From contig NZ_JACJOT010000008.1 in the NCBI RefSeq assembly GCF_014695715.1, positions 1,116,001 through 1,180,000 of the forward strand: a stretch of DNA of 64,000 nt. Direction: 5' to 3'. The stretch's first letter is position 1; the number at the start of each line of letters is the position of its first letter. Source of the stretch: Microcoleus sp. FACHB-68 (GTDB lineage Bacteria; Cyanobacteriota; Cyanobacteriia; Cyanobacteriales; Oscillatoriaceae). The translations under genes were made by a program, and so were the position numbers. The notes under the pieces were generated by a model that had not been told where the DNA came from, ran no database searches, and saw nothing but the letters and a program-made list of their open reading frames with translations. This document shows, piece after piece, positions 1-9,694 of the stretch.

Positions 1-25
1 AGATTAACCCTTTTGGAGGGGGTTT

Positions 26-74
26 GGGGGACGCAACCGTCCCCCAATGGGGGGTTTGGGGGGAAGCCCCCCAA
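26..74. repeat. Two adjacent G/C-rich hairpins
   Basis: Two short perfect stems lie side by side. GGGGGACG (26-33) pairs with CGTCCCCC (38-45) over a 4-nt loop. TTGGGGGG (56-63) pairs with CCCCCCAA (67-74) over a 3-nt loop. They lie beyond the 3' end of the kinase gene. The structure looks like a dispersed non-coding element, but no second full copy was found in this window. Confidence 0.5.
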
Positions 75-101
75 GGTCTTTCTGCCTTTCATCCAATTGA
101 G

Positions 102-132
102 ATTGGGGCAATCTGATTCAGGTTGCCCCAAT
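102..132. terminator. Stem-loop downstream of the kinase gene
   Basis: ATTGGGGCAA (102-111) and TTGCCCCAAT (123-132) form a perfect 10-bp stem with an 11-nt loop, followed on the plus strand by a short T run. It sits 34 bases past the stop of the minus-strand kinase, so it could end that transcript. On the minus strand no T tract follows the stem, so it is a weak intrinsic terminator in that direction. Confidence 0.45.
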
Positions 133-165
133 TTTATGAGCAGCAAAGCAAAAAGTTTGCAGAGT

Positions 166-3100
166 TTAGCCGGCATCATTTGAATAAACAGCCGGCACTT
201 CAAGAATAAACTCAGTTCCCTCTCCGGGTGCCGAGACACAGCTCAATTTTCCCCCGTGTTTTTCAACCACAATTTGGTAACTAATCGATAATCCTAATCC
301 AGTGCCTTTACCCACCGGCTTTGTTGTGAAGAAAGGATCAAACAGACGTTGCGTCACTTCTTCAGGCATCCCTGGCCCATTATCAGAAATCCGAATCACC
401 AGCCAGCCGGCGCTGAGTTCTGTGCGAATTTTGATGCGATTGGGATTTTGTTCAATTTCCTTGTAGGAACGATGCCGGTTGCTCTCATCTAGCGCATCAA
501 TTGCATTTGCCAAAATGTTCATAAACACTTGGTTAAGCTGGCCGGCATAACATTCTATCTGAGGCACTTCCCCATATTCTTTCATCAGAAGAATTGCCGG
601 ACGTTCTGCATTTGCTTTCAGGCGATGTTGCAGAATCATTAGTGTGCTGTCAATACCCTGATGAATGTCTGCCGGCTTTTTCGCTTGCTCATCCACGCGG
701 GAGAAATTGCGTAACGACTGCATAATCTCCCGAATGCGCTCTGTTCCCACCTGCATAGAAGAAAGTATTTTAGGCAAATCTTCAATCAAGTAATCAAGTT
801 CGATTGCTTCTGCTTCTTCTTGAACTTCTGCTGGTGGGTTCGGGAATTTTTCATGATATAAATTCAGAAAGTTGATCAAATCTTGTACATAATTAGAAAC
901 GTGGTGCAGGTTGCCGGTGATAAAGCTAACGGGGTTATTCACTTCATGCGCGATTCCTGCAACCAGTTGCCCCAAACTTGATATTTTTTCGGTTTGAACC
1001 AGTTGACTTTGAGTTTGTTGCAGCTTGTGAAACGCTTGTTCAAGTTCTTGGGTTTTTTCGCTCAAGGCAGTATTTTTGACTTCCAGCTCTTGGGAATACG
1101 CTTGTAAGTTTTTGTACAAACTAGCGTTTTCAATGGAAATAGCTACTTGAGAAGTCAAAACTTTCAGAACTTCTAAGCGTTCTGGGGTAAACGTTCCCGC
1201 TGTCAAGTCATTCTCCAGATAAAGAATGCCGGTTAACTTCCCTTGATAAAGAATGGGCAACCCTAAGATAGACTTAGGTTGGTTTTTCACAATATAGGGA
1301 TCGGTTGTAAAAAGTCCTTCAGTTGTCGCTGCATCAACAACCACTGTTTTTTGGGTTCTTTCGATATAGTTAATCATCGAAAGTGGCAAATTTTCAACCG
1401 CTTCTACGGGAATCGCGTGCAGCACTGAACAAGTGTGGTTGGCCACATTTTTTTCTGCAACCACCACCAATTTTTCTGCTTCTTTAAGCAGGAGAAATCC
1501 TTTTCGCGCACCGGCATTTTCAATCAAAATGTGCATTAATTTTTCGAGCAGCCGGTCAAGAACAATTTCCGAAGAAATAGCAAGCGAAGCTTTCATCACC
1601 GCCGCCAAATCTAACGCTGCTGAAACTGTTCCCGTTGTCGAGGTTGTCGTCCGCGTCACTTCAAGATTGCTGGTTTCTCTAGCAAGTAGGCGAGCGAAGA
1701 AACCTGGATATCTTGAAGCCAAATCTTTTGCTTTTGCTACAGCTCCCCAACGGATATAGCAGTAGTAAGCTTCAGTTAAATAAGCTTGAGCGATCTTCTC
1801 TTTCTCACACTCAAAATAGAACTGCGCCGCCAGTTCATTTGCCATCGCTTCTTCTTGAACATAGCCTTGGTTTCTGGCTGCTTTTATGCAAATGTCATAA
1901 AATTCCATTGCAACCAAAGGTTTGCCTAAAACCCGTGCTTTTTCTGCTTCTACTAGATCGTACTTGTGTTGGAAGTTTGCGGGAGCGTGCTGCGCCCAGA
2001 TTTTCATCTGTTTTTGGTTGGTTTCTACTTGCTCTAAGAATTGTTGCTGTTCGCTGGGGTTGGCTTGGGGATAATGAGCGAGGAGTGCCAGAGAGTGGTA
2101 GCAATTAAGGACGGCAACCTGCATAAAACCAAACGCAGAGCCGGCTTGTTCTGCTGCCAAAGATGCTGATTTTATTGCAGCTTCAAAATCTCTAAACTGA
2201 TATAAAAGAATGGTTTTAGCGACATAAAACACAAATAAAACTGTTCCCGTTTTCGCTTCAATTAAACGGGGTAACATTTGAGCTTCATCAAAACTCTCGC
2301 CAATTAACAGATATTTATCGGCTGCTTTGCCTTGAAAATTTAGCCCTAATTGTCGCCACACACTCGAAAAGTGAATGGGTATTTCTTGCTTAATTTTTAT
2401 GGCTAGATCAATGTAAGGCGCTTGTTGTCGTACCGCAGACTCTAAGCTTTTTTCGGTAAAAAATAAGTAGCCGCAATAGTTACCGATACAATATCCACCC
2501 CATTCGATATCTCCAGTTTCCAGTCCACTTTGAACGCCTTCTTGGAAGGAGGTTACACTGTTTTTCGCGTGTTCTGTCCAGCTTCTAATATTGGCGTTAA
2601 ACAAGTTGTAAACTTTAGCCTTGAGTTCTTTGGCGTCGAATTGCTCTAGCAGTTTTAAAGCGATTAAGCCGGCTTGATATCCTGCATCCAGTTTTCCGAG
2701 TCCAGACAGCAACAAGCCATAGAAACCATAGGCAAATGCTGAAAGGGCTGAATTTCCGTGTTCAATACAAAGATTGATCATCGTTAATATTACTTGCGGA
2801 AAAATCTCAGGTTTTGCCTGAAAAACCGGCGTACAGAGGAGTTTTAAAATCCGCATAGCCGCAAGCTTTTGCGGATCAGTCATGGTGGGAATGTTTTCTA
2901 ATTCCGCAAGTTCGGGCAACTCAACCACTAAACTGTCTTCGCTGCTGAGTGTTAAGAGATAAACGCCCAAGCTTTCCAAAACTTGCAAGCCGGTATCAAC
3001 GGCTTTGATCATCTCTAGTTGAGCAATATAAACCTGCATTTGCAGTTCATACACTTTGACTTTGTCAAGTAGAGAGGTCACTTGTTCGCCGGCAACTGCA

Positions 3101-5628
3101 ACTAAGCTGGCTGCCTTGGTAAAGTTGATGTTTAAATATTCCGCTTCTACGGCTTCTAAATGCAGGGACAGCGCGAGATCATAGTGACTCTGCCAACTGT
3201 TTGCCGGCAACAGTTTTAATCCCACGGTTAAATACCTAACAGCCGCTTCATAAGCTGCCGCTGCTTTCGCTTTTTTACCGGCAATCAGATTTAAGTTGGC
3301 AAGTTCCTCTTTTTCCGTTTCATTGGAGATTAGTTCCAAACCGATATTGAGCTGATTGACAATATCAAAGATATTTTCTTCTAGGGCAAATTTCGCTGTT
3401 TTCTGCAACAGCAGTTGGCCAATTTTTAAATGAGTGGCTTTTTTCTGGTCTTCGACAATTAAAGAGTAGGCAGCTTGTTGCACCCGATCATGCAAAAACT
3501 TGTAGCTAACCCTAATTTCTTCAAAAACTAAAGCACCCTGTTGGGTTTGGTCAAAAAATAAGGGGATTTTGTAGGCATTGCTCAACGGTAAAATTAAGCC
3601 GGCTTGCAGTGCATCCCATAGCTCATCGGCAGTGGTTAACACGGATTGCTCGTTGACAATGGCAAGCACATCTAAGCTAAAAGAGTTGCCAATACAGGCG
3701 GCTAGTTTTAAAAGGTATTGGGTTTTTTCCGGCAGCTTTTGAATGTTCCTGGCAACCAGTTCGACAATATTGTAATCGGTAATTCCAATGGCTTGGATTT
3801 GATCAATGTTCCACAGCCAGCGACCTTCAAGGAAATCAAAATGCAAAAGCTTCTCAGCATGAAGTGTTTGCAGTAATTGAGTCAAGAAGAAGGGATTACC
3901 GGCGGTTTTATTAAAAACTAGCTCAGCAAGTTCTTTCGATCTTTCTTTTTCGTGGAGGGTATCGGCAACTAATTGCTGAACATGAGGGAGCGCTAAAGGC
4001 TGGAGCGTGATATTATTCACAATTGCTCCGCCAGATTTAATCTCATCTAAAGTCAACATTAACGGATGAGTTGGGCTGACTTCATTATCCCGATATGCCC
4101 CAATCATCAGCAAGTATTGGCTGTCAGGGTCAGCAATTAGCAGATGAATTAACTTTAAGGAAGCGCTATCTGCCCATTGCAAGTCATCGAGGAACAAGAC
4201 AAGCGGATGTTCTTTTCGGGTAAAGACATGAATGAATTGTTTAAACACCCGATTAAAGCGATTTTGGGATTCAGCAGGACCCATTTGAGGGACAGCCGGC
4301 TGGTTTCCGACTATCAATTCAACTTCGGGAATCACATCAACAATCACTTGACCATTCGCACCCAAAGCATTTTCTAGCTTTTCTTTCCAAATAAAGATGC
4401 GATCAGAACTTTCTGTTAAAAGCTGTCGGATCAATTCGGCGAACGCTTGAATTAAAGCCGCATAAGGAATATTTCGTTTAAACTGATCGAACTTGCCTGC
4501 GATAAAATACCCACGCGCCGCAAGAATCGGTTTATGTACTTCTTGAACTAAACAAGATTTACCGATTCCTGAGTAACCGGAAACTAACATCATCTCGGAA
4601 CGGAGAACGCCCACTCCCTCTTTCAATTTTTTGCTAGGTTGCCTTCCAGCAACCCGGTCAAAAGCATCCATTAAGGTGATGACTTCTGCTTCGCGCCCAT
4701 ACAATTTTTGAGGAATATAAAATTTTCCAGATTTATCTCGTTTGCCTGGAGTAAAATTTTTAATTTGTTCGGCTTTTTGTAGATGAATCAAGCACTCTTC
4801 TAAATCCACCTTTAGCCCCTGAGCGCTTTGATATCTGTCCTCTGCATTTTTAGCTAAAAGTTTTATCACAATATCAGAAACCGCCCCGAAAATTTCCGGA
4901 AAAGTAGGGGTTTCATCAAGCGTTTCTACAGCATGAGGAGGAACCGGCTGCTTAGCAATATGGCAGTGAACAAGTTCTAGTGGATCGGTGGAGGGAAAGG
5001 GAAGCGAACCTGTTAGCATCTCATAAAAAGTGACGCCTAAAGAGTAGAAATCGGTGCGGTAATCAATCGAGCGATTCATCCTGCCTGTTTGTTCCGGTGA
5101 CATATAGGCAAGGGTGCCTTCTATCAAATTGGGATTGCTCAGGTTTTGGGTTTCTCTTGATAGCCGCGAAGAAATGCTAAAATCTGTGAGTTTAACCTTT
5201 TTAGTTTCTGGATTGATGATGATGTTGTGGGGCTTAATATCTTTATGAATTATCTGATTTTGATGCAACACTGCGAGGGCTGAAGATAGCTGAATTGCAA
5301 TTAAAAGAAACTGCGTCAAATTAATTTTTTCATGGCTGAGAAATTGTTTAAGAGATTCTCCGCCAAAATCTTCCAAAATTAATGCAACACCGTTATTATA
5401 GTTGTCCAAAGCAATCGATCTGACAATTCCCTCCCCATTTAGACTTTGGGAAATTTTGTATTCGTGTCTTAATTGGGTAATTTCTTCTAGGGTAGGATAC
5501 TCTGCTTTAAGCACTTTAACGATTACTGGGGTTTTATCCAATTGCTTTATTCCGCGAAATATTATCGTTTTTTCACCTTCATGAAGCGGTAAGTCGTTAA
5601 GTTGGTAATCAGTTAAAGAGGTGTTCAT
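166..5628 (-). CDS. Trifunctional Ser/Thr kinase / ATP-binding / histidine kinase
   Basis: This is an 1820-residue signalling protein of the HstK-like type found in multicellular cyanobacteria. Residues 1-290 are a eukaryotic-type protein kinase with K38, the catalytic loop HKDIKPHN (D130, N135) and a DFS motif (149-151) in place of DFG. An AAA/STAND ATPase follows at about 310-690, with Walker A GYSGIGKS near 352 and Walker B LVLFLDDLQW. A long helical, TPR-like middle region leads to a GAF domain at about 1360-1510. The C-terminus is a histidine kinase with H-box GIAHEVNNP (His near 1560), N-box NILANAIDAL and G-boxes DNGPGMP and GTGLGLS. There is no receiver domain and no transmembrane segment. 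The ligand and target are unknown. Its nearness to the iron cluster may be coincidence. The domain calls are certain; the biological role is not. Confidence 0.93.
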   Translation of the reverse strand: MNTSLTDYQLNDLPLHEGEKTIIFRGIKQLDKTPVIVKVLKAEYPTLEEITQLRHEYKISQSLNGEGIVRSIALDNYNNGVALILEDFGGESLKQFLSHEKINLTQFLLIAIQLSSALAVLHQNQIIHKDIKPHNIIINPETKKVKLTDFSISSRLSRETQNLSNPNLIEGTLAYMSPEQTGRMNRSIDYRTDFYSLGVTFYEMLTGSLPFPSTDPLELVHCHIAKQPVPPHAVETLDETPTFPEIFGAVSDIVIKLLAKNAEDRYQSAQGLKVDLEECLIHLQKAEQIKNFTPGKRDKSGKFYIPQKLYGREAEVITLMDAFDRVAGRQPSKKLKEGVGVLRSEMMLVSGYSGIGKSCLVQEVHKPILAARGYFIAGKFDQFKRNIPYAALIQAFAELIRQLLTESSDRIFIWKEKLENALGANGQVIVDVIPEVELIVGNQPAVPQMGPAESQNRFNRVFKQFIHVFTRKEHPLVLFLDDLQWADSASLKLIHLLIADPDSQYLLMIGAYRDNEVSPTHPLMLTLDEIKSGGAIVNNITLQPLALPHVQQLVADTLHEKERSKELAELVFNKTAGNPFFLTQLLQTLHAEKLLHFDFLEGRWLWNIDQIQAIGITDYNIVELVARNIQKLPEKTQYLLKLAACIGNSFSLDVLAIVNEQSVLTTADELWDALQAGLILPLSNAYKIPLFFDQTQQGALVFEEIRVSYKFLHDRVQQAAYSLIVEDQKKATHLKIGQLLLQKTAKFALEENIFDIVNQLNIGLELISNETEKEELANLNLIAGKKAKAAAAYEAAVRYLTVGLKLLPANSWQSHYDLALSLHLEAVEAEYLNINFTKAASLVAVAGEQVTSLLDKVKVYELQMQVYIAQLEMIKAVDTGLQVLESLGVYLLTLSSEDSLVVELPELAELENIPTMTDPQKLAAMRILKLLCTPVFQAKPEIFPQVILTMINLCIEHGNSALSAFAYGFYGLLLSGLGKLDAGYQAGLIALKLLEQFDAKELKAKVYNLFNANIRSWTEHAKNSVTSFQEGVQSGLETGDIEWGGYCIGNYCGYLFFTEKSLESAVRQQAPYIDLAIKIKQEIPIHFSSVWRQLGLNFQGKAADKYLLIGESFDEAQMLPRLIEAKTGTVLFVFYVAKTILLYQFRDFEAAIKSASLAAEQAGSAFGFMQVAVLNCYHSLALLAHYPQANPSEQQQFLEQVETNQKQMKIWAQHAPANFQHKYDLVEAEKARVLGKPLVAMEFYDICIKAARNQGYVQEEAMANELAAQFYFECEKEKIAQAYLTEAYYCYIRWGAVAKAKDLASRYPGFFARLLARETSNLEVTRTTTSTTGTVSAALDLAAVMKASLAISSEIVLDRLLEKLMHILIENAGARKGFLLLKEAEKLVVVAEKNVANHTCSVLHAIPVEAVENLPLSMINYIERTQKTVVVDAATTEGLFTTDPYIVKNQPKSILGLPILYQGKLTGILYLENDLTAGTFTPERLEVLKVLTSQVAISIENASLYKNLQAYSQELEVKNTALSEKTQELEQAFHKLQQTQSQLVQTEKISSLGQLVAGIAHEVNNPVSFITGNLHHVSNYVQDLINFLNLYHEKFPNPPAEVQEEAEAIELDYLIEDLPKILSSMQVGTERIREIMQSLRNFSRVDEQAKKPADIHQGIDSTLMILQHRLKANAERPAILLMKEYGEVPQIECYAGQLNQVFMNILANAIDALDESNRHRSYKEIEQNPNRIKIRTELSAGWLVIRISDNGPGMPEEVTQRLFDPFFTTKPVGKGTGLGLSISYQIVVEKHGGKLSCVSAPGEGTEFILEVPAVYSNDAG

Positions 5629-6163
5629 TTTTGATGAATAAATCTGTAGCTAATGAATTGAAGGAAACAGAAAAGTGAATAGATGAGATTTTTTAATTTA
5701 GAAATTAATTATTCTGTAATTTCCAAATCAGAAAATCAGATGAAAATAGTGCAACCCTAACTAAAAACTCAAAACCGTTCGCAATCGCTCCTCAGATTGA
5801 GGTTTACAAAACTTCGCTGACAGGTGCCTACCGCTGCCGGCTTGAACGGAAAAATGCCTGTTCCAGAAGGGTGAAGTCGCGATACATCAATAAACTTAAC
5901 ACCTTTTGACGCCGGCTCTTGTCTGTGGTGATTACCCCATCCTTGCTCTATGCTCAGTGTCTCTCTTCTGAAGTCATGTTTAATTTTGCCTACTACTTAG
6001 CTTTTTAAAGAATGCCCTAAATTCAAAAATATATTAACTTTTAAATAAAATTAAATATAAAAACATAAATCTTAAATTTCCTTAGAGTAAAAAGGGGAGT
6101 ACGCTTAACAAAAACCGAATAACCGGATAAATTATTCCTTGTTCAGACCCCTACCTTCTAAAA
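5629..6163. other. Divergent intergenic region (535 bp)
   Basis: This gap separates the start of the minus-strand kinase from the start of the plus-strand acylase and should hold both promoters. It is AT-rich, especially 5990-6090. I see no convincing -35/-10 pair, Fur box, RNA gene or coding frame. Confidence 0.6.
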
Positions 6164-8272
6164 ATGTTCTTAAATCTACCGCTTTCAGCTCGTCTTAAAA
6201 GGCGATTGTTACGAATCATTCTATTAATTGCCGGTTTTGTCCTAACTTTGCTTCTAGGCATCTACAGTCCATCCGCCGGCTCACAAAGCAACGAAATTTT
6301 GTGGGATACCTATGGCGTTCCTCATATTTACGCACAAGATGCAAAAAGTTTGTTTCACGCCTTTGGTTGGGCGCAGATGCAAAGTCACGGCAATCTGATT
6401 TTACGTTTGTATGGTCAAGCGCGGGGACGGGCAGCAGAATACTGGGGGCAAGATTATTTAGAATCTGATCAATGGGTGCAGACAATGGGAATTCCCGAAC
6501 GCGCCGGCGAGTGGTATAAAGCCCAAAGTCCAGAGTTTCAAACTTATCTTGATGCCTTTGCCGCCGGCATCAACGCTTATGCTAAACAACATCGTGATGA
6601 AATCGACGATGAATTAGAAATTGTGCTGCCAATTGAGCCGGCAGATTTACTCGCTCACTTGCAACGTGTCGTTCATTTCACATTTGTTGTCAACCCACAA
6701 AGTCTTTCCAATATTGACGAAGACACCAACCCTGCCGGTTCAAATGGTTGGGCGATCGCACCCTCACATTCAGAAAGTGGAAACGCGATGTTACTTGCCA
6801 ACCCACATCTTCCTTGGGCAGACTTATTTCTGTGGTATGAAGCGCAATTAAACGCCCCTGGAATTGATGCCTATGGAGCAACCCTCGTGGGATTTCCTGT
6901 TCTAGAAATTGCTTTTAATAATAACCTGGGCTGGACTCATACGGTCAACACCCATGATGGCTGGGATGCCTACGAATTGCAATTAGCAAAGGACGGTTAT
7001 CGCTTCGATGGCAAAATTAAAGCATTTGAGACACAAAACAAAGTCTTGAAAGTGAAACAAGCAGACGGTACTCTGCGTGAAGAACCGTTGATCGTGCGGC
7101 AATCCATTCACGGGCCGGTTGTCACGCAAAAAGATGATAAAGCCATTGCGCTGCGAGTTGTGGGACTGGATCAGCCTGGAGCTTTAGAAGAGTGGTGGGA
7201 GATGGCACGGGCGAACAATTTGACAGCGTTTGAAACCGCTCTTAAACGCTTGCAAATTCCCATGTTTACGGTGATGTATGCAGATCGAGAAGGGCATATT
7301 ATGCACTTTTTTAACGGTCAGGTGCCGGTGCGTTCTCAGGGAGATTTTGAAGATTGGTCTGGAATTATTCCCGGTGATCAATCTAATAATTTATGGACAA
7401 AAAATCACCCTTATGAAGACTTACCCCGTGTGATCGATCCGCCCACCGGCTGGTTGCAAAATGCTAACGATTCGCCCTGGACAACAACATTTCCCCCGGC
7501 AATCGATCCAGATAATTATCCTCCCTATATGGCACCGCGTGGCCCGATGAATTTGCGGCCCCAGCGTTCAGCGAAGATGCTGCTTGAAGAGGACAAACTC
7601 TCGTTTGATGAACTGGTTAAATATAAGCACTCAACGCGGATGGAATTGGCTGATCGTTTGCTAGACGATTTAATTCCTGCCGCCCGTCAGGGTAGTGAAT
7701 TGGCGCGTCGGGCGGCTGATGTCTTGCAAAATTGGGATCGCAATGCAGATGCAGATAGCCGAGGTGCCGTGCTTTTTGCATTCTGGGCTGATGCAATGGA
7801 TTCTGATAATTTGTTTGCGAAACCTTGGAGTGAAAAATCTCCCCTGACAACGCCTGATGGTTTAGCAAATCCTGCCGGCGCGGTATCGGTATTGGAAGCA
7901 GTTGCAGCCAAAGTTGAGGCGACTTATGGGGCACTAGATATTGCGTGGGGCGAGATAAACCGGCTTGATTTGGGGGATGTTAATTTGCCGGCAAATGGTG
8001 CTGAAGATTTTCTGGGTGCATTTCGGGCACTTGAATTATCTCCCACAGAAGACGGTCATTTTGAAGCAGTTGGGGGAGATTCCTACGTTGCCGTGATTGA
8101 ATTTTCTCAGCCGGTAAAAGCAATGGCACTGACCAGTTATGGGAATGCAACCCAACCCCATTCGCCGCATCGTGGCGATCAGTTAAAGTTATTTGCCGGC
8201 AAACAATTAAGGCCGGTGTGGCGATCTCGTTCAGAAATTGAAGCCCATTTAGCTTCTCGGCAACAGTTTTAA
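6164..8272 (+). CDS. Penicillin acylase family Ntn hydrolase
   Basis: This 702-residue secreted or periplasmic amidase belongs to the penicillin acylase / acyl-homoserine-lactone acylase family, which includes PvdQ, QuiP and cyanobacterial AiiC. A basic stretch and hydrophobic segment (about 11-33) form a signal anchor. The start of the alpha chain follows at ILWDTYGVPHIYA. The maturation site is AG/SNGWAI, so Ser193 would become the N-terminal nucleophile of the beta chain after autocleavage. NPHLPW and the HTVNTHDGWD segment are further family marks, and the length is normal for an unprocessed precursor. Family members hydrolyse long-chain amides: AHL signals, or, for PvdQ, the fatty acyl group of the pyoverdine precursor. 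Its position beside a siderophore receptor block and a fatty-acyl-initiated NRPS makes deacylation of the siderophore a live alternative to quorum quenching. The family is sure; the substrate is not. Confidence 0.88.
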   Translation: MFLNLPLSARLKRRLLRIILLIAGFVLTLLLGIYSPSAGSQSNEILWDTYGVPHIYAQDAKSLFHAFGWAQMQSHGNLILRLYGQARGRAAEYWGQDYLESDQWVQTMGIPERAGEWYKAQSPEFQTYLDAFAAGINAYAKQHRDEIDDELEIVLPIEPADLLAHLQRVVHFTFVVNPQSLSNIDEDTNPAGSNGWAIAPSHSESGNAMLLANPHLPWADLFLWYEAQLNAPGIDAYGATLVGFPVLEIAFNNNLGWTHTVNTHDGWDAYELQLAKDGYRFDGKIKAFETQNKVLKVKQADGTLREEPLIVRQSIHGPVVTQKDDKAIALRVVGLDQPGALEEWWEMARANNLTAFETALKRLQIPMFTVMYADREGHIMHFFNGQVPVRSQGDFEDWSGIIPGDQSNNLWTKNHPYEDLPRVIDPPTGWLQNANDSPWTTTFPPAIDPDNYPPYMAPRGPMNLRPQRSAKMLLEEDKLSFDELVKYKHSTRMELADRLLDDLIPAARQGSELARRAADVLQNWDRNADADSRGAVLFAFWADAMDSDNLFAKPWSEKSPLTTPDGLANPAGAVSVLEAVAAKVEATYGALDIAWGEINRLDLGDVNLPANGAEDFLGAFRALELSPTEDGHFEAVGGDSYVAVIEFSQPVKAMALTSYGNATQPHSPHRGDQLKLFAGKQLRPVWRSRSEIEAHLASRQQF

Positions 8273-8280
8273 TAAACCAC

Positions 8281-8320
8281 AGATAAACACAGATAAATTA
8301 GCAATGATCTGTGTTTATCT
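8281..8320. terminator. Bidirectional hairpin between convergent genes
   Basis: AGATAAACACAGAT (8281-8294) and ATCTGTGTTTATCT (8307-8320) form a perfect 14-bp stem with a 12-nt loop. It lies just after the acylase stop and before the end of the convergent MFS gene. The arms carry the same ACAGATAAACACAGAT word as other repeats in this window, so a repeat element probably serves as the terminator. Confidence 0.6.
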
Positions 8321-8348
8321 CTGTATGCCCGCCGGCCCGCTGCGCTAT

Positions 8349-8380
8349 CATCTGCGTTTATCTGCGTTTATCTGCGGTTA
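8349..8380 (-). repeat. ACAGATAAAC-type repeat overlapping a stop codon
   Basis: Read on the minus strand, the motif is TTAACCGCAGATAAACGCAG followed by another AGATAAACGCAGATG unit. It is the same family as the copies at 8275-8300, 9691-9870 and 54723-54747. Its end supplies the TAA stop of the MFS gene (8378-8380). Confidence 0.6.
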
Positions 8381-9673
8381 AAAATCCTCATCCCGATCTG
8401 CCACAAGCGTTTCCACATCGCGCAACCGGCGGAACGCATACCCACTTAACCCAACAAGCAATAAGCAGATTGAGCTAATAACGTACAAAAGCGCCACACC
8501 GGCACCGTCACCCGTCCCAAATATTCCCCCAAAAATGGGTGCCAGCGAACCTTGTGGCTTCATCGCCGGCTCAAATACATAATCCGCAAGTGGCCCCGCT
8601 ATTAAGTAACCGAGTGCTGACATGAGCATCATCAGCATTGAACGAGTGGCGAATACGCGCCCTTGCACTGCCGGTTTAACTTTGGCCAACCAAATCGCAT
8701 CATAAGAACTACCCAGGAGTGGAAAGTTGACAGATGAACAAAATTGTGCAGGAATCCAAATGAACAGCGTTTGACCGAGGCCAAACACGATTTTACTTGC
8801 GCCGGCACCCACCATTCCCAGCAGAAAACCGTTGATTCGACGCTTTGGCCCACCCCAGCCGGTGATGATTAGTGCCCCGATAACGCCGCCGATACCGGCT
8901 GCTGAGGCGACGGTTCCCAAGACTCTGGCATCGTTGCCGGTGCGGGCTAAAATCATGGGCGAGTAAAGTGCTGCGCCGATATCGTGGGCAAACCAAAACA
9001 GGGAGGCGGATAGCAGCAGCGCTAGCAAACTGGGGCGTTTGGCGATGTAACGGAAGCCGAAACTAATTTCGTGGAGGATGTTTGGCCGGCTTTGTTGCGC
9101 TGTTTCGGTAATTTTTGGTTGCGGGATGTGTACGAAGAGGACTGTGGTGACGGCGAGTATAAAGGTGATGAGATCGATGGTTAAGATGCCGGCGAGGCTA
9201 ATGAGATAGTAGAGGGAACCTGCGAGTGCCGGTGCCATGATATTAGAGCCATAATTTGCTAAAAAGCCAATACTGCTGGCGCGGCTGTACTGCTTTTCGG
9301 GCACCATGATTGAGATTGTTGCTGAGTAAGCGAGTTCTTGAATTTGCTCGAAGGTGCCGGTGATTGAGCCGGCTACATATAGGTGCCAGATTTGCAGATT
9401 GTGGGTGAGATAAAGGAATAAGATGGCGATGGTTGATAGGCCGGCAATGGTATCGCCGGCTATCATTAAAAGTTTCCGATTGTAGCGATCTACAATAATG
9501 CCGGCGAAGGGTGCGATTAAGATTCGTGGGATTTGGCTGAAGAAGCCGAATAATGCTAGTGCTGTTGTTTGTTCTGTGATTTCCCACACCCATATTGTGA
9601 GGGCAAAGCTTGACATTTTGCTGCCAAGAATTGAGGCTGTTTGGCCGATCCAAATGGTTAGGAAGGTTCGCAC
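8378..9673 (-). CDS. MFS transporter, EntS-like exporter family
   Basis: This 431-residue major facilitator of the drug/siderophore exporter (DHA3, MFS_3) type has about 12 hydrophobic segments. The family loop GIIVDRYNRKLLM lies between TM2 and TM3, and FRYIAKRPSL begins the second half. The C-terminal tail is charged and short (RLRDVETLVADRDEDF). Relatives include the enterobactin exporter EntS and the schizokinen exporter reported in Anabaena. It lies downstream of the TonB receptor and PepSY genes on the same strand, opposite a siderophore NRPS, so export of the peptide across the inner membrane is the simplest role. The transport class is sure; the substrate is inferred from context. Its TAA stop lies inside a dispersed repeat, and three tandem repeats precede its start. 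Confidence 0.85.
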   Translation of the reverse strand: MRTFLTIWIGQTASILGSKMSSFALTIWVWEITEQTTALALFGFFSQIPRILIAPFAGIIVDRYNRKLLMIAGDTIAGLSTIAILFLYLTHNLQIWHLYVAGSITGTFEQIQELAYSATISIMVPEKQYSRASSIGFLANYGSNIMAPALAGSLYYLISLAGILTIDLITFILAVTTVLFVHIPQPKITETAQQSRPNILHEISFGFRYIAKRPSLLALLLSASLFWFAHDIGAALYSPMILARTGNDARVLGTVASAAGIGGVIGALIITGWGGPKRRINGFLLGMVGAGASKIVFGLGQTLFIWIPAQFCSSVNFPLLGSSYDAIWLAKVKPAVQGRVFATRSMLMMLMSALGYLIAGPLADYVFEPAMKPQGSLAPIFGGIFGTGDGAGVALLYVISSICLLLVGLSGYAFRRLRDVETLVADRDEDF

Positions 9674-9694
9674 GATAGGTATATATTTTTAACC

